From: Terasakiispira papahanaumokuakeensis
GTDB lineage: Bacteria; Pseudomonadota; Gammaproteobacteria; Pseudomonadales; Halomonadaceae
DNA: 64,000 nt
NCBI RefSeq assembly: GCF_001709345.1
Contig: NZ_MDTQ01000001.1
Span: 1,587,108-1,651,107 of the forward strand
Direction: 5' to 3'
In this document: positions 35,878-45,586 of the stretch, piece after piece
Numbering within the stretch: the first letter of the stretch is position 1
Layout of the letters: each line of letters opens with the position of its first letter
The notes under the pieces: generated by a model
Seen by the model: the letters and a program-made list of their open reading frames with translations, nothing else
What the model was told of the DNA's origin: nothing
Databases searched by the model: none
Program-made: the position numbers and the translations under genes

Positions 35878-36582
35878 CTAATCAGTCACTCGTACGCGTC
35901 TTGAAGGTTGAGCATGCACAGTGTTCGATACGGCCGCTTGGCGCTTTTTCAGTTGTTGGTCGATGATATTTTTTAGCGCAATCAATACGCTCATGGTAAA
36001 GAAGGCGCCAGGCGGTAAAATCATAATTAACAAGTGCCAATCGGCGAACACATTGATCTGCCAATGCTTGGCATATTCACCAAATAAAAGTGCCATGCCA
36101 GAAAATAAAGTACCTTGTCCCAGAACCTCTCGAATAGCCCCCAACACCAATAACACAGCCAAAAAACCGAGCCCCATCATGATACCGTCTACAGCCGCTG
36201 CGCTAACGGGTTGTCGTGAAGCGAAAGCATCGGCACGTCCCAAAATCGCGCAGTTCGTGACAATCAAGGGAATAAAAATGCCCAGTATCTGATAAAGCGA
36301 ATAAGTGTAGGCTTGCATCAATAATTCAGCGCAGGTCACAAAAGAAGCAATAATCATGACAAAAGCGGGGAGACGGACACTCGTTGGGACATGGTGACGA
36401 ATCAGAGAGACCGCCACATTAGCACCGACCAGCACACTTAACGTCGCCAACCCGAGCCCGAGAGCATTGACAACACTGCCCGTCACGGCCAAGAGTGGGC
36501 ATAACCCAAGCAGTTGAACCAGTGCCGGATTATTATGCCAGAGGCCGTTGATCGCCAGTTCACGGACACTTGTTTGACTCAC
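35878..36582 (-). CDS. rsxE: Electron transport complex subunit RsxE
   Basis: A 234-residue membrane subunit with about six segments of the Rsx/Rnf complex, a sodium- or proton-coupled electron transfer system. Typical regions are [30 protein letters not shown] and [21 protein letters not shown]. RsxA and RsxE are homologous and form a pair sharing a [2Fe-2S] cluster by their conserved cysteines (GLCPLLAV and TNCAIL). The ATG overlaps the rsxG stop by four bases. Confidence 0.95.
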   Translation of the reverse strand: MSQTSVRELAINGLWHNNPALVQLLGLCPLLAVTGSVVNALGLGLATLSVLVGANVAVSLIRHHVPTSVRLPAFVMIIASFVTCAELLMQAYTYSLYQILGIFIPLIVTNCAILGRADAFASRQPVSAAAVDGIMMGLGFLAVLLVLGAIREVLGQGTLFSGMALLFGEYAKHWQINVFADWHLLIMILPPGAFFTMSVLIALKNIIDQQLKKRQAAVSNTVHAQPSRRVRVTD

Positions 36583-37226
36583 AAAGACCTCCTAACGGCT
36601 TGAATATCGTCCATCCATAAGGTGTCGTGGTGTTCCTGAACCCAATGAAGTGCCTGGTAGACGGCCCCCACGACGGCACGCGGCGTAATCGTGGCTCCCG
36701 TTAACTGATCAAAATGCCCGCCATCTTTTTTGACTCGCCATTGTGAGTCAGGTAATTGCTGTAATGATTGGCCGGTAAACTGCTCCAACCAGTTTGATTT
36801 ACGCTGCTCAATACGATCCCCCAGTCCAGGGGTTTCCTGATGCATCAAAACTCGAATGCCTTGTACTTGCCCTTTAATATCAACCGCCACGAGGAGTTTA
36901 ATATCACCGCTGTAGCCTTGATGACTGATGACGGGCAGCAATAAGAGCCCAAGCTCATCATGAGTGGTGCGGGCACGATAGATTTTAAACTCAGCAGTCT
37001 GACCTAGCGCGGGTACCGGCCCGAGCCTGATGACTTCTTGCTTGAGGTCCAATTGATAATCCGGCTCAGGGGCTAATGATCGTAAAGCCTGTGATGCCGC
37101 ATAGGCCCGGTTGTCTTGGATATCAGACCAAGTCAGCGCATGCGTGATACTTACCACCCCACCGGTGACTAAGGCAAACAAAGCCAGCCCTATTGCACCT
37201 TTTAACCAAGGAGACTGGATTGTCAT
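36579..37226 (-). CDS. rsxG: Electron transport complex subunit RsxG
   Basis: A 215-residue subunit with one N-terminal membrane segment and a periplasmic FMN-binding domain. The flavin is attached to a threonine in the S/T-G-A-T motif, seen here as [37 protein letters not shown] is another strong family mark. Overlaps rsxD and rsxE by four bases each, so the set is tightly co-translated. Confidence 0.95.
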   Translation of the reverse strand: MTIQSPWLKGAIGLALFALVTGGVVSITHALTWSDIQDNRAYAASQALRSLAPEPDYQLDLKQEVIRLGPVPALGQTAEFKIYRARTTHDELGLLLLPVISHQGYSGDIKLLVAVDIKGQVQGIRVLMHQETPGLGDRIEQRKSNWLEQFTGQSLQQLPDSQWRVKKDGGHFDQLTGATITPRAVVGAVYQALHWVQEHHDTLWMDDIQAVRRSL

Positions 37227-38242
37227 GGTGCAGAATCCTTTTGTTTCAGCCCGCGTTGAGCTTTGCGATGTCCGTGCACACGTGGCCGTGTGTAGTAATC
37301 GATGGTGGGCGCGGCAAAATTCATCAATAAAACAGCAAAAGCGACGGCATCGGGATAGTTACCCCAAGTGCGAATGACATAGACAAGAATCCCGACCCCA
37401 ATACCAAAGAAGCACTGTCCTAAACGACTGGTGGCACCGCTGACGGGATCCGTCACAATAAAAAAAGCACTTAAGAGTGTTGCACCTGAAACCCAATGAA
37501 ACCAGGGTGATGCATAGTGGCTGGGGTCAACCCCATAGAAAAAAGCAGCCAATAGACTTAATGCACTGAGCATGCCAACCGGTGCCTGCCAATGAATCAC
37601 ACGCTGCCAAAGCAACCAAACGCCTCCCAGCGCCCACCCCAGTGCCACCCATTCCCAGGCAAGCACCATATCAGGAGAGAGCAGTTGAGGTTGTTGCCAG
37701 AATTCTTCGGCGGTTAACATGCCCTTGTGGCGGAAAGCATCGAGAGGGGTGGCACCGGTCACAGCATCAGCCGTTTCATACCAAGAGAAGCCGGCTATAT
37801 GCCATTCAAAAGGTTGTGGCCATAAGCTCATTTCTAATGGAAAGCTGATCAATAAAAACGCATAGGCGGCCATTGCCGGATTAAACGGATTTTGCCCCAA
37901 GCCGCCAAAAAGTTGTTTCGTCACGGCAACGGCAAAAAACGTCCCCAGCACAGGAATCCACCAAGGGGCAATAGCAGGCAATGCCACGGCCAGTAGCATC
38001 CCAGTAACCACTGCACTGCCGTCAGTTAATGTCTTGCCCACAGGTCGATGACGTAAGCGTAATATCCAAGCCTCGGTCAATAAAGCTGTCACCATTGAGA
38101 GCAACAGATTGACCAAAATGCCAGGCCCAAAAGCAATAGTGAGTCCAATGATGCCAGGCAGCATGGCGAACATGACCTGACGCATCACTTGCGGCATTCG
38201 CCTTGGTACATGGCTATGGGGTGCAGCAAACAAAGAAAGCAT
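37223..38242 (-). CDS. rsxD: Electron transport complex subunit RsxD
   Basis: A 339-residue membrane subunit with about nine to ten segments. The covalent FMN threonine is expected in VTGATPLDAFRHKG. LTDGSAVVTGMLLAVALPAIAPWW and GGLGQNPFNPAMAAYAFLLISFP are typical of RnfD/RsxD. The start ATG lies two bases past the rsxC stop. Confidence 0.95.
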   Translation of the reverse strand: MLSLFAAPHSHVPRRMPQVMRQVMFAMLPGIIGLTIAFGPGILVNLLLSMVTALLTEAWILRLRHRPVGKTLTDGSAVVTGMLLAVALPAIAPWWIPVLGTFFAVAVTKQLFGGLGQNPFNPAMAAYAFLLISFPLEMSLWPQPFEWHIAGFSWYETADAVTGATPLDAFRHKGMLTAEEFWQQPQLLSPDMVLAWEWVALGWALGGVWLLWQRVIHWQAPVGMLSALSLLAAFFYGVDPSHYASPWFHWVSGATLLSAFFIVTDPVSGATSRLGQCFFGIGVGILVYVIRTWGNYPDAVAFAVLLMNFAAPTIDYYTRPRVHGHRKAQRGLKQKDSAP

Positions 38243-38244
38243 GA

Positions 38245-40329
38245 CTAGGAATTTGACTCCTGCGTAGGTTCGGTGGCCAACTGTGCTTTCTGCAATGCCT
38301 TTTCCGCAGCCTCGAACTGTTCTTGAGCCCCTGCTAGACGCGCCTTTTGCGCATCCAGCTGCTCAGCAGTCGCATCGGTGGCTCGTTGCAAATTTAACAA
38401 TCCTTTTTCGGCTTTTTTAACCGCAGACAAAGCGGCTGCCCGTGTGATTTTCAGTTGTTTGAGCGAGGCAGACACTGCCGGAGTGGAGGAACCGCTGGCT
38501 TTAGCCGTCACAGGTGTCGCTGGAGTTACGGAAGCGCTCACTGTGTCACTGAGCGTATCAGAAACATTCTGCAGGGCTTTTAACTTCTCTCTAGCCTGTT
38601 CGACCTTGGCCTCTAGAGCCGTCACATCTTCTTCCCGGCGCGCCTTAGCCGCCGCCAATTGCTTATCAGCACGCTTTAGTGCCACTTGAGCGGCGGCTAA
38701 TGCAATTTTATGCTGCTGACTGGAGCGTAAAGAGGGAGAAATGGAAGAAGTGGAAGCCGACTCAGAGAGGGGAGGCGTTGCATTCGAAGAGAGAGAATCG
38801 TCTGACGTTGCCTTTGGCTGTGATGCTGCTGTGGCTTTACTGGCGGATTGAATTTGTTGAGCTTTGGCCGCTCGGGCAGCACGTTTAGCCGCTTTTTCTT
38901 CTGCTTGGCGGGTCAATCGCGCCTGACGGGCTTCGAAACGCTGTCGAGCCTGCTCCGCTTTTTGGGCTTCATCGGTCAAGACTCTCAGCTCATCTTTGGC
39001 ATGCCGATAATATTGTACCAGGGGAATATCACTGGGGCAGACATAGGCACAAGCCCCACATTCGATACAATCCCACAAATCGAAAGAGGCCGCTTTTTGA
39101 TATTGCTGGTGAGCACTGAACCAATACAGTTGTTGAGGTAATAATTGTGCCGGGCATACCGCTTCACATTCGCCACACCGAATACAGGGCATTTCCTCAC
39201 CGGGCGCCCCTAAGGCTTCGTTTGATCCTGCCAGTAGGCAATTGGTGGTTTTAACCACGGGTAATGATAGATCGGTCAGGGCAAACCCCATCATCGGCCC
39301 GCCCATGATTAAACGTTGCAATTGCTGAGGCCGTAAGCCCGCCTGAGTTAATACATGTTCAATCGAGGTGCCTAATCGCACATAAAAATTGCGCGGCTGT
39401 GCCAATGCATCTCCCGTCACCGTCACAACACGTTCAATCAGAGGCTGATGCCGAATAACGGCATCGGCAACCGCGACGACAGTGCCGACGTTCTGACAGA
39501 CAACACCAATGTCTATCGGTCTTTTTCCTGACGGAACCTCCAGACCACTGACTAGCTGAATCAACTGCTTCTCACCACCCGAAGGATAGCGAGTGGGCAC
39601 CACGACTAACTGAATACAGGAATCGTCATCAATAGCGGCTCGAAGACAAGCAATGGCTTCAGATTTATTATCTTCAATTCCGATCACAACATGTTCAGGT
39701 TCAAGTAAATGAACTAAGACCTGAATCCCCTCGATCAACGCCGCGCTGCGTTGGCGTAATAGCATGTCATCCGCAGTAATATAAGGCTCGCACTCGGCCG
39801 CATTGATCAGCAACAGCCGTGTATCTTGAGCAAAGCCCCCCGCCAGTTTGGTATGAGTAGGAAAACCGGCGCCACCCAAACCAACAATGCCAGCAGCCCC
39901 AATAGTGGCCAGCAATTGCTCAGCTTCAAGGTCTTGCCAATCGTCTTGGCGCTGAACATGATCAGGCACAGGTAAATCCAATCCGTCACTTTCAATGACA
40001 ATACAAGGCGACTGTAATCCTCCAGGGTGCGGCACCGGTAATGTCGCAAGCTCAGAGACATGGCCTGAAATGCTGGCATGAACGGCAGCTCCTAATGCAC
40101 TAGATTGACCCTCCAGGGTTTTCACTTGCGCAATGCACTGGCCGCGATAGACATAATCACCCACCGAAACAACCGCTTGGGCCATCAAGCCTGAAGATTG
40201 TTGCAGCGGCAATACCACTCGATCTGGCAATGCCGCAGCCTGTAGTGGCATCGTGGTAGATATCTGCTTGTGCTCAGGCGGTTGAATACCGCCATGAAAC
40301 CGATGGACACGGGAAAAATCAGGCGTCAT
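38245..40329 (-). CDS. rsxC: Electron transport complex subunit RsxC, with long coiled-coil tail
   Basis: A 694-residue peripheral subunit that takes electrons from NADH or passes them on. The N-terminal half has the Nqo1-like flavin and NAD region ([28 protein letters not shown]). Two ferredoxin-type clusters follow: [17 protein letters not shown] and [16 protein letters not shown]. After about residue 450 comes an alanine-, lysine- and glutamate-rich tail of over 200 residues, predicted to be coiled coil. Such tails vary in length between species. I use the ATG at 40329 (AGGTGG seven bases upstream), which shortens the overlap with rsxB to 11 bases. Confidence 0.94.
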   Translation of the reverse strand: MTPDFSRVHRFHGGIQPPEHKQISTTMPLQAAALPDRVVLPLQQSSGLMAQAVVSVGDYVYRGQCIAQVKTLEGQSSALGAAVHASISGHVSELATLPVPHPGGLQSPCIVIESDGLDLPVPDHVQRQDDWQDLEAEQLLATIGAAGIVGLGGAGFPTHTKLAGGFAQDTRLLLINAAECEPYITADDMLLRQRSAALIEGIQVLVHLLEPEHVVIGIEDNKSEAIACLRAAIDDDSCIQLVVVPTRYPSGGEKQLIQLVSGLEVPSGKRPIDIGVVCQNVGTVVAVADAVIRHQPLIERVVTVTGDALAQPRNFYVRLGTSIEHVLTQAGLRPQQLQRLIMGGPMMGFALTDLSLPVVKTTNCLLAGSNEALGAPGEEMPCIRCGECEAVCPAQLLPQQLYWFSAHQQYQKAASFDLWDCIECGACAYVCPSDIPLVQYYRHAKDELRVLTDEAQKAEQARQRFEARQARLTRQAEEKAAKRAARAAKAQQIQSASKATAASQPKATSDDSLSSNATPPLSESASTSSISPSLRSSQQHKIALAAAQVALKRADKQLAAAKARREEDVTALEAKVEQAREKLKALQNVSDTLSDTVSASVTPATPVTAKASGSSTPAVSASLKQLKITRAAALSAVKKAEKGLLNLQRATDATAEQLDAQKARLAGAQEQFEAAEKALQKAQLATEPTQESNS

Positions 40330-40936
40330 GGGCACCCACCTGTGATGATAGTCCGCTACGATCCGTGGCAATCAAGGGTAAATGTCCAGGCCCTGAAGGC
40401 TGAGGCCAATGCCAGTGAGCTTCTGGCCGTGGATGCATTTCGATACAGTCGACAGGGCAAGGCGCTACACATAAATCGCAGCCCGTGCACTCATCCACAA
40501 TGACGGTATGCATCAGCTTAGCTGCCCCCACAATGGCATCGACCGGGCAAGCCTGGATGCACTTGGTGCAGCCAATACACTCCGCTTCCCGAATAAAGGC
40601 AACGCGTTTCTCACTATTGGCGTTAGCATCCGCATCAAGAGGGAGAGGGTCACGCCCGAGCAAATTGGCCAATGCTTCTATCGTACTTTCACCACCAGGA
40701 GGACAGCGATTAATCGCTTCACCTTGAGCGATCGCATCTGCATAGGGTCGGCAACCTGGATGACCACATTGACCACATTGCGTTTGTGGCAGCAAAGCAT
40801 CGATTTGATCGACAATCGGGTCTTCATCGACTTTAAAACGTGTCTCAGCAAACCCCAGCAAGGCACCAAAACACAAAGCCAAACCGGTTAATGCTAAAAC
40901 CGCAGCCACTACAGAGGCATCCATGAGGGCACTCAT
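40319..40936 (-). CDS. rsxB: Electron transport complex subunit RsxB
   Basis: A 205-residue iron-sulfur protein with an N-terminal membrane anchor. A first cysteine cluster follows ([16 protein letters not shown] and INRCPPGG), then two ferredoxin-type [4Fe-4S] sites, [18 protein letters not shown] and [18 protein letters not shown]. It passes electrons between other Rsx subunits. It is separated from rsxA by about 118 bases, unusual because these genes are close together in many relatives. Confidence 0.96.
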   Translation of the reverse strand: MSALMDASVVAAVLALTGLALCFGALLGFAETRFKVDEDPIVDQIDALLPQTQCGQCGHPGCRPYADAIAQGEAINRCPPGGESTIEALANLLGRDPLPLDADANANSEKRVAFIREAECIGCTKCIQACPVDAIVGAAKLMHTVIVDECTGCDLCVAPCPVDCIEMHPRPEAHWHWPQPSGPGHLPLIATDRSGLSSQVGAHDA

Positions 40937-41054
40937 GTCAAACTCCGATTAATCATTAGCCGCCATAAAACACAATATGAAACGCAATATTGTGCGCTTA
41001 AGCGGTGTGTCATCACCTGTACCATTAGCAGTCGTACTATTCGATACAATGGCA

Positions 41055-41636
41055 TTAGAAACGGACCAGTCCGGAAAATCCCATAAACGCCAATGACATC
41101 AGCCCCGCAGCCATCATCGCAATAGAGGCTCCTTTAAAGGGAGCAGGAACATCGGCGAGCGTAATCCGTTCACGCATTGCCGCAAAGAGCACCAGCACGA
41201 GAGAAAATCCTAAGCCTGCGCCCAAGCCATAGAGTGTTGCTTGGGTAAAACTTTGTTGTTTATTCAATGACAGCAGCGCCACCCCCAGAACAGCGCAATT
41301 GGTGGTGATCAGTGGTAGGAAGATACCTAATACTTGATAGAGCAGGGGACTGGTTTTTCGTACCACCATCTCAGTGAATTGAACAACAACCGCGATCACC
41401 ACAATAAAGCTGATGGTCTTTAAGTAGGCCAATCCCAAAGGGGCCAGCAGCGCATGGTAAACCCAATAACTCGTGGCCGAGGAAAGCGTTAGCACAAACG
41501 TCGTTGCTAACGACATCCCCATGGCAGACTCTAATTTATTAGAGACCCCCATAAAGGGACACAGCCCCAAAAACTGAACCAACACAAAATTGTTGACCAG
41601 AATGGTGCTGACCAGAAGTAGTAGATAATCCGTCAT
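41055..41636 (-). CDS. rsxA: Electron transport complex subunit RsxA
   Basis: A 193-residue membrane subunit with six segments. [34 protein letters not shown] and [14 protein letters not shown] are hallmark sequences, with the cysteines that share a [2Fe-2S] cluster with RsxE. It is the first gene of the rsxABCDGE-nth operon. In E. coli the complex keeps the SoxR cluster reduced; in other bacteria (Rnf) it links NADH and ferredoxin to an ion gradient. Confidence 0.96.
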   Translation of the reverse strand: MTDYLLLLVSTILVNNFVLVQFLGLCPFMGVSNKLESAMGMSLATTFVLTLSSATSYWVYHALLAPLGLAYLKTISFIVVIAVVVQFTEMVVRKTSPLLYQVLGIFLPLITTNCAVLGVALLSLNKQQSFTQATLYGLGAGLGFSLVLVLFAAMRERITLADVPAPFKGASIAMMAAGLMSLAFMGFSGLVRF

Positions 41637-41796
41637 AAATGATGAGTCATAGCGTATCGAAAATCATGGTGTATATAAAATCATGCTGCCCCCAAAGGCA
41701 GGGATCTCAAAAACGGGCTATTTTATCCCCGACCTTGACATGAAAACCGTTTGATCAAATACAGGCATTGCCTGCTGGCATTATAAACCTCAAACG

Positions 41797-41824
41797 ACAC
41801 CGGGGCCCCTGAGAGCCCCGGTGT
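41797..41824 (-). terminator. Hairpin after metG
   Basis: Perfect 10-base arms ACACCGGGGC and GCCCCGGTGT with an 8-base loop, just past the metG stop on the minus strand. No T tract follows. Confidence 0.65.
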
Positions 41825-41847
41825 ACGATGTTAAGCATTGACTTGGC

Positions 41848-43887
41848 TCAGGTGACGCGTTGCCCAGGTTTGGCGCCGGAGTGAGGTTCGAGCAGATAAA
41901 TGCCTTCATCATCACCAGCCGCAAGCACCATGCCTTCTGATAAGCCAAACTTCATCTTGCGCGGGGCTAAGTTTGCGACCATGACGGTTAAGCGACCTTC
42001 AAGATCTTCTGGCTGGTAAGCACTTTTAATACCAGAGAAAACAGTCCGTGTTTCACCCCCTAGATCCAGGGTGAGTTTGAGCAATTTTTTAGCTTTTTCT
42101 ACGTGCTCAGCCTTGGCAATACGGGCAATACGCAAATCAACTTTCATAAAATCATCAAAATTGATTTCATCCGCAATAGGATCTTCAACTAGCGGTCCCG
42201 TCGGCTGAGATGCCCCTTCTTTCAAAGCTTGTTCGGCTGCCGCATCATCACGACTATCGGCTAACATGGCATCGATCCGGTCACTTTCAACGCGGGTCAT
42301 CAGCGGTTTGAATTTTTCAATGGTATGACCATGCATACGCTGCGTACGACTATCCCAATCCAAATTGTCCAGTTTTAAGAACTGGCGTGCTTGTTCAGCC
42401 ATATCCGGTACGACCGGTGCCAGATAGACCATGAGTACGCGGAATAAGTGAATGCCCGTGGTGCAAATGGCTTGAACCTGCGCTTCTTGGCCCGCCTCTT
42501 TGGCTAACACCCAAGGTGCCGCATCATTAATCCAAGTATTAGCCTCATCAGCCAATTCCATCACCTTGCGCATCGCCCGACCAAACTCCCGGGCTTCAAA
42601 GTCTTCAGCGATGGCTTCACCGGCCGCTTCAAAATGAGCCAACAGGTCTTCGTTCGCTTGCGTCGAACCCAGTTGGCCACCGGCTTTTTTGATAAAACCT
42701 GCACAGCGGCTGGCAATATTCACGACTTTGCCCACCAGGTCAGAATTTACCCGTTGCACGAAGTCTTCCAGGTTAAGGTCCAAGTCATCCACTCGCGATG
42801 TTAGCTTGGCCGCGAAGTAATAACGCAGGTATTCGGGGTTCAAGTGTTTAAGATAAGTCGCGGCCTTGATAAAAGTGCCGCGAGACTTAGACATCTTTTC
42901 CCCATTGACGGTCACGAACCCATGGCAGTTCACTGCGGTCGGGGTGCGCATTCCAGCCCCAGACAACATGGCAGGCCAGAAGAGGGCGTGAAAGTAAACA
43001 ATATCTTTACCGATAAAGTGGTACACCTCAGCCTCAGAATCCACTTTCCAATAAGTATCAAAATCTAGCTCGGCGGTACGATCACAGAGGTTCTTAAAGC
43101 TCGCTAAATAGCCAATCGGGGCATCCAGCCAAACATAGAAATATTTACCCGGCGCATCCGGAATTTCAAAGCCAAAATAAGGCGCATCACGGGAGATGTC
43201 CCATTCCTGCAAGCCGGTTTCAAACCATTCTTTGAGTTTGTTGGCAATTTGTGGCTGTAAACGGCCATCCTGCGTCCATTTGGACAACATGTCGGCAAAA
43301 TCAGGCAGCTTGAAGAAGAAGTGTTGCGAAGTGCGCATTTCAGGCGTGGCACCGGAAATCGCTGAACGAGGATTGATCAGTTCTGCCGGCGTATAAGTGG
43401 CTGAGCACTTCTCACAGTTATCGCCATACTGGTCTTCCGCGCCACACTTAGGGCAGGTGCCTTTGATAAAACGGTCAGCAAGGAAAAGTCCCTTCTCCGG
43501 ATCATACATTTGCTGAATTTCGCGCGTGGCGATATGGCCGGCATCTCTTAAGCGGGTATAAATCAGTTCAGACAGCTCACGGTTTTCTGTCGAGTGTGTC
43601 GAGTAAAAGTTATCAAAATGGACGTTAAACCCTTTAAAGTCACTGTGATGCTCTTCTCGAACCCGATCAATCAGCTGTTGAGCCGTCACGCCTTCCTGCT
43701 CTGCACGTAACATAATCGCCGTGCCATGAGCATCATCTGCACAGACATAAGTGCATTGATGACCACGGCTGTTCTGGAAGCGGACCCAAATATCGGTCTG
43801 GATGTACTCAAGCAAATGGCCGAGATGAATAGGCCCATTGGCATAGGGAAGTGCGCTAGTAACGAGAATCTGACGTGTGCTGGACAT
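41848..43887 (-). CDS. metG: Methionyl-tRNA synthetase
   Basis: A 679-residue class I synthetase attaching methionine to tRNA. The HIGH-type motif is in [17 protein letters not shown], the zinc-binding knuckles in [17 protein letters not shown], and KMSKS in [13 protein letters not shown]. The C-terminal 110 residues form the EMAPII-type tRNA-binding domain ([17 protein letters not shown], then [18 protein letters not shown]), which mediates dimer formation. The mrp gene, often divergent next to metG in gammaproteobacteria, is found here only about 9 kb away (see 52969). Confidence 0.97.
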   Translation of the reverse strand: MSSTRQILVTSALPYANGPIHLGHLLEYIQTDIWVRFQNSRGHQCTYVCADDAHGTAIMLRAEQEGVTAQQLIDRVREEHHSDFKGFNVHFDNFYSTHSTENRELSELIYTRLRDAGHIATREIQQMYDPEKGLFLADRFIKGTCPKCGAEDQYGDNCEKCSATYTPAELINPRSAISGATPEMRTSQHFFFKLPDFADMLSKWTQDGRLQPQIANKLKEWFETGLQEWDISRDAPYFGFEIPDAPGKYFYVWLDAPIGYLASFKNLCDRTAELDFDTYWKVDSEAEVYHFIGKDIVYFHALFWPAMLSGAGMRTPTAVNCHGFVTVNGEKMSKSRGTFIKAATYLKHLNPEYLRYYFAAKLTSRVDDLDLNLEDFVQRVNSDLVGKVVNIASRCAGFIKKAGGQLGSTQANEDLLAHFEAAGEAIAEDFEAREFGRAMRKVMELADEANTWINDAAPWVLAKEAGQEAQVQAICTTGIHLFRVLMVYLAPVVPDMAEQARQFLKLDNLDWDSRTQRMHGHTIEKFKPLMTRVESDRIDAMLADSRDDAAAEQALKEGASQPTGPLVEDPIADEINFDDFMKVDLRIARIAKAEHVEKAKKLLKLTLDLGGETRTVFSGIKSAYQPEDLEGRLTVMVANLAPRKMKFGLSEGMVLAAGDDEGIYLLEPHSGAKPGQRVT

Positions 43888-44156
43888 GTTGGCTCTTCAT
43901 CATAATGGCGATGCCTGCCCAAGGTGGCGTCACGGTATGCGACAAGATCGACAGTTTTACACTGATCGACTGCGAAATAGCGTCACTGATGAGATCGCTT
44001 GTAGATCTCAGCGATTGGGCAGACACTGGAATTAAATAATCGCCCGACAATATAGCGATTTTATGCTTGCACTGCATCCCATACGCAGTGCTTGATGTGA
44101 TCTAAACTGTTTATTTCTCTGCCTATGACGCCCATTGATGTTATTCAGGAGCGACA

Positions 44157-45518
44157 ATGTTGGATAAAACCGTGTTGAACAAAACCGTGTCGGACGGAGT
44201 TAATCGGTTGAATACTGCTCATGACCGCGCTCAGCAGGTCCTTGATGAATTACGTCGTCAAAACGGCGCTCTCAGTGCCGATGACCGACGGATGAAGTAT
44301 CAAAAAATGGCGGCGTCTCCTTTTGCCTTCTATCGCGGCAGTAACCCCTTGTATTGGCATGACATGTTCAGAGATTGGCATTTCTCTCTCTATGGTGGCC
44401 AGCTCACGACCCAAACGTGGTTACAGGGTGATGCACATCTGCATAATTTTGGCGCTTATGGAAGCCATGATCACAAAATACGTTTCGGCCTCGATGATTT
44501 CGATGACGCGATTATTGGTGATTATCAGTATGACCTATGGCGCTTAGCCATCTCCATCGTGTTGGATATGCGCCAAAATAGCCAAGTGAATGATGACGAT
44601 ATTGACAGCGCATTAACCTCACTGGCGACACACTATCTAGAGACATTAGAAAAAAGTCAGGGCGAAAACGCGGACTGGGTGGCCATGTGCGGTACAACCA
44701 AGGGGCCTCTGAAGCAGTTTCTTGATCGTATCGCTGAGAAGAAAGATCGCCAGCAGATGTTAGATAAGTGGACCCACCTGAATGACCAGGGCGAACGTTG
44801 TTTTATGCCCAACCACCCGAAGATGGCAGCCCCCAGTATTCGCGTGCGTAAAGCGTTCACAAAAGCGCTGGAGGATTACCAACATACCTTGGCGGATCAA
44901 GTGCCAGGACATAGCCAGCAGCATTTCAAGGTCAAAGATGTTGCCCTTCGTATCGGGGCCGGTACCGGTTCGCTAGGCACGCAACGTTATTATGCGTTGA
45001 TTGAAGGCATGGGGGAGGGGGATCATGATGATGTCATCTTGGACATCAAGGCCCAGCAAAAACCTGCCGCATGGCAAGCGATGTCGCGAGATGAGCGCCA
45101 GCGTTACCGTCAGGCATTTACCCATGAAGGCGGGCGCCATGCCATTGCATTTCAAGCCATGGCACAACACCCCGATGTGTACCTAGGCTGGATGAGTTTA
45201 CAAGGAGAGATCTATTCAGTCCGGGAAAGATCGCCCTTTAAGGCCGACTTCCCGACTCATAAACTCAAAAAAGGTAAGCAGTTTACCAAAATGGCACGCG
45301 ACTGGGGCTGCATTCTCGCTTACTCACACTTGCGAGGTGCTCGATCGCTTACGCCTGAGCGACCCGATCAATTTGCTGAATCAGTACTCGCCCGTGCAGG
45401 CCAGGATCGTCAAGCCTTTACTCAACTATTGATACTACAGGCACGTGCCTATGCCGATTGTGTTCACCATGATCACCAAGTGCTACTACATGGTCTCGCT
45501 TCGGGTGGGCTGAAGTAA
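44157..45518 (+). CDS. DUF2252 family protein with kinase-like motifs in permuted order
   Basis: A 453-residue protein of the DUF2252 family, function unknown. I see motifs of the aminoglycoside-phosphotransferase/kinase fold, but in inverted order. A catalytic-loop-like GDAHLHNF (91-98) and metal-loop-like DDFDDA (113-118) with YDLWRL come first. A glycine-rich loop IGAGTGSLGTQRYY (266-279) with a lysine in LDIKAQ (K298) follows only later. This fits a circularly permuted kinase; that reading is inference. GGAG lies six bases before the ATG. Single gene closed by the hairpin at 45537-45560. Confidence 0.85.
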   Translation: MLDKTVLNKTVSDGVNRLNTAHDRAQQVLDELRRQNGALSADDRRMKYQKMAASPFAFYRGSNPLYWHDMFRDWHFSLYGGQLTTQTWLQGDAHLHNFGAYGSHDHKIRFGLDDFDDAIIGDYQYDLWRLAISIVLDMRQNSQVNDDDIDSALTSLATHYLETLEKSQGENADWVAMCGTTKGPLKQFLDRIAEKKDRQQMLDKWTHLNDQGERCFMPNHPKMAAPSIRVRKAFTKALEDYQHTLADQVPGHSQQHFKVKDVALRIGAGTGSLGTQRYYALIEGMGEGDHDDVILDIKAQQKPAAWQAMSRDERQRYRQAFTHEGGRHAIAFQAMAQHPDVYLGWMSLQGEIYSVRERSPFKADFPTHKLKKGKQFTKMARDWGCILAYSHLRGARSLTPERPDQFAESVLARAGQDRQAFTQLLILQARAYADCVHHDHQVLLHGLASGGLK

Positions 45519-45536
45519 GGGGATGGCTCCAAGCAT

Positions 45537-45560
45537 GAAAGGGCCCGATAGGGCCCTTTC
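45537..45560. terminator. Hairpin between the DUF2252 gene and the metallophosphoesterase-GT4 gene
   Basis: Perfect 10-base arms GAAAGGGCCC and GGGCCCTTTC with a GATA loop, between two converging genes, so probably used from both sides. Confidence 0.8.
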
Positions 45561-45586
45561 ATATGACATGACGATGGCATCATTCT

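Noticed and set aside
40270..40891. Plus-strand open frames across rsxC and rsxB
   Set aside because: They are antisense to iron-sulfur subunits with intact cysteine motifs.
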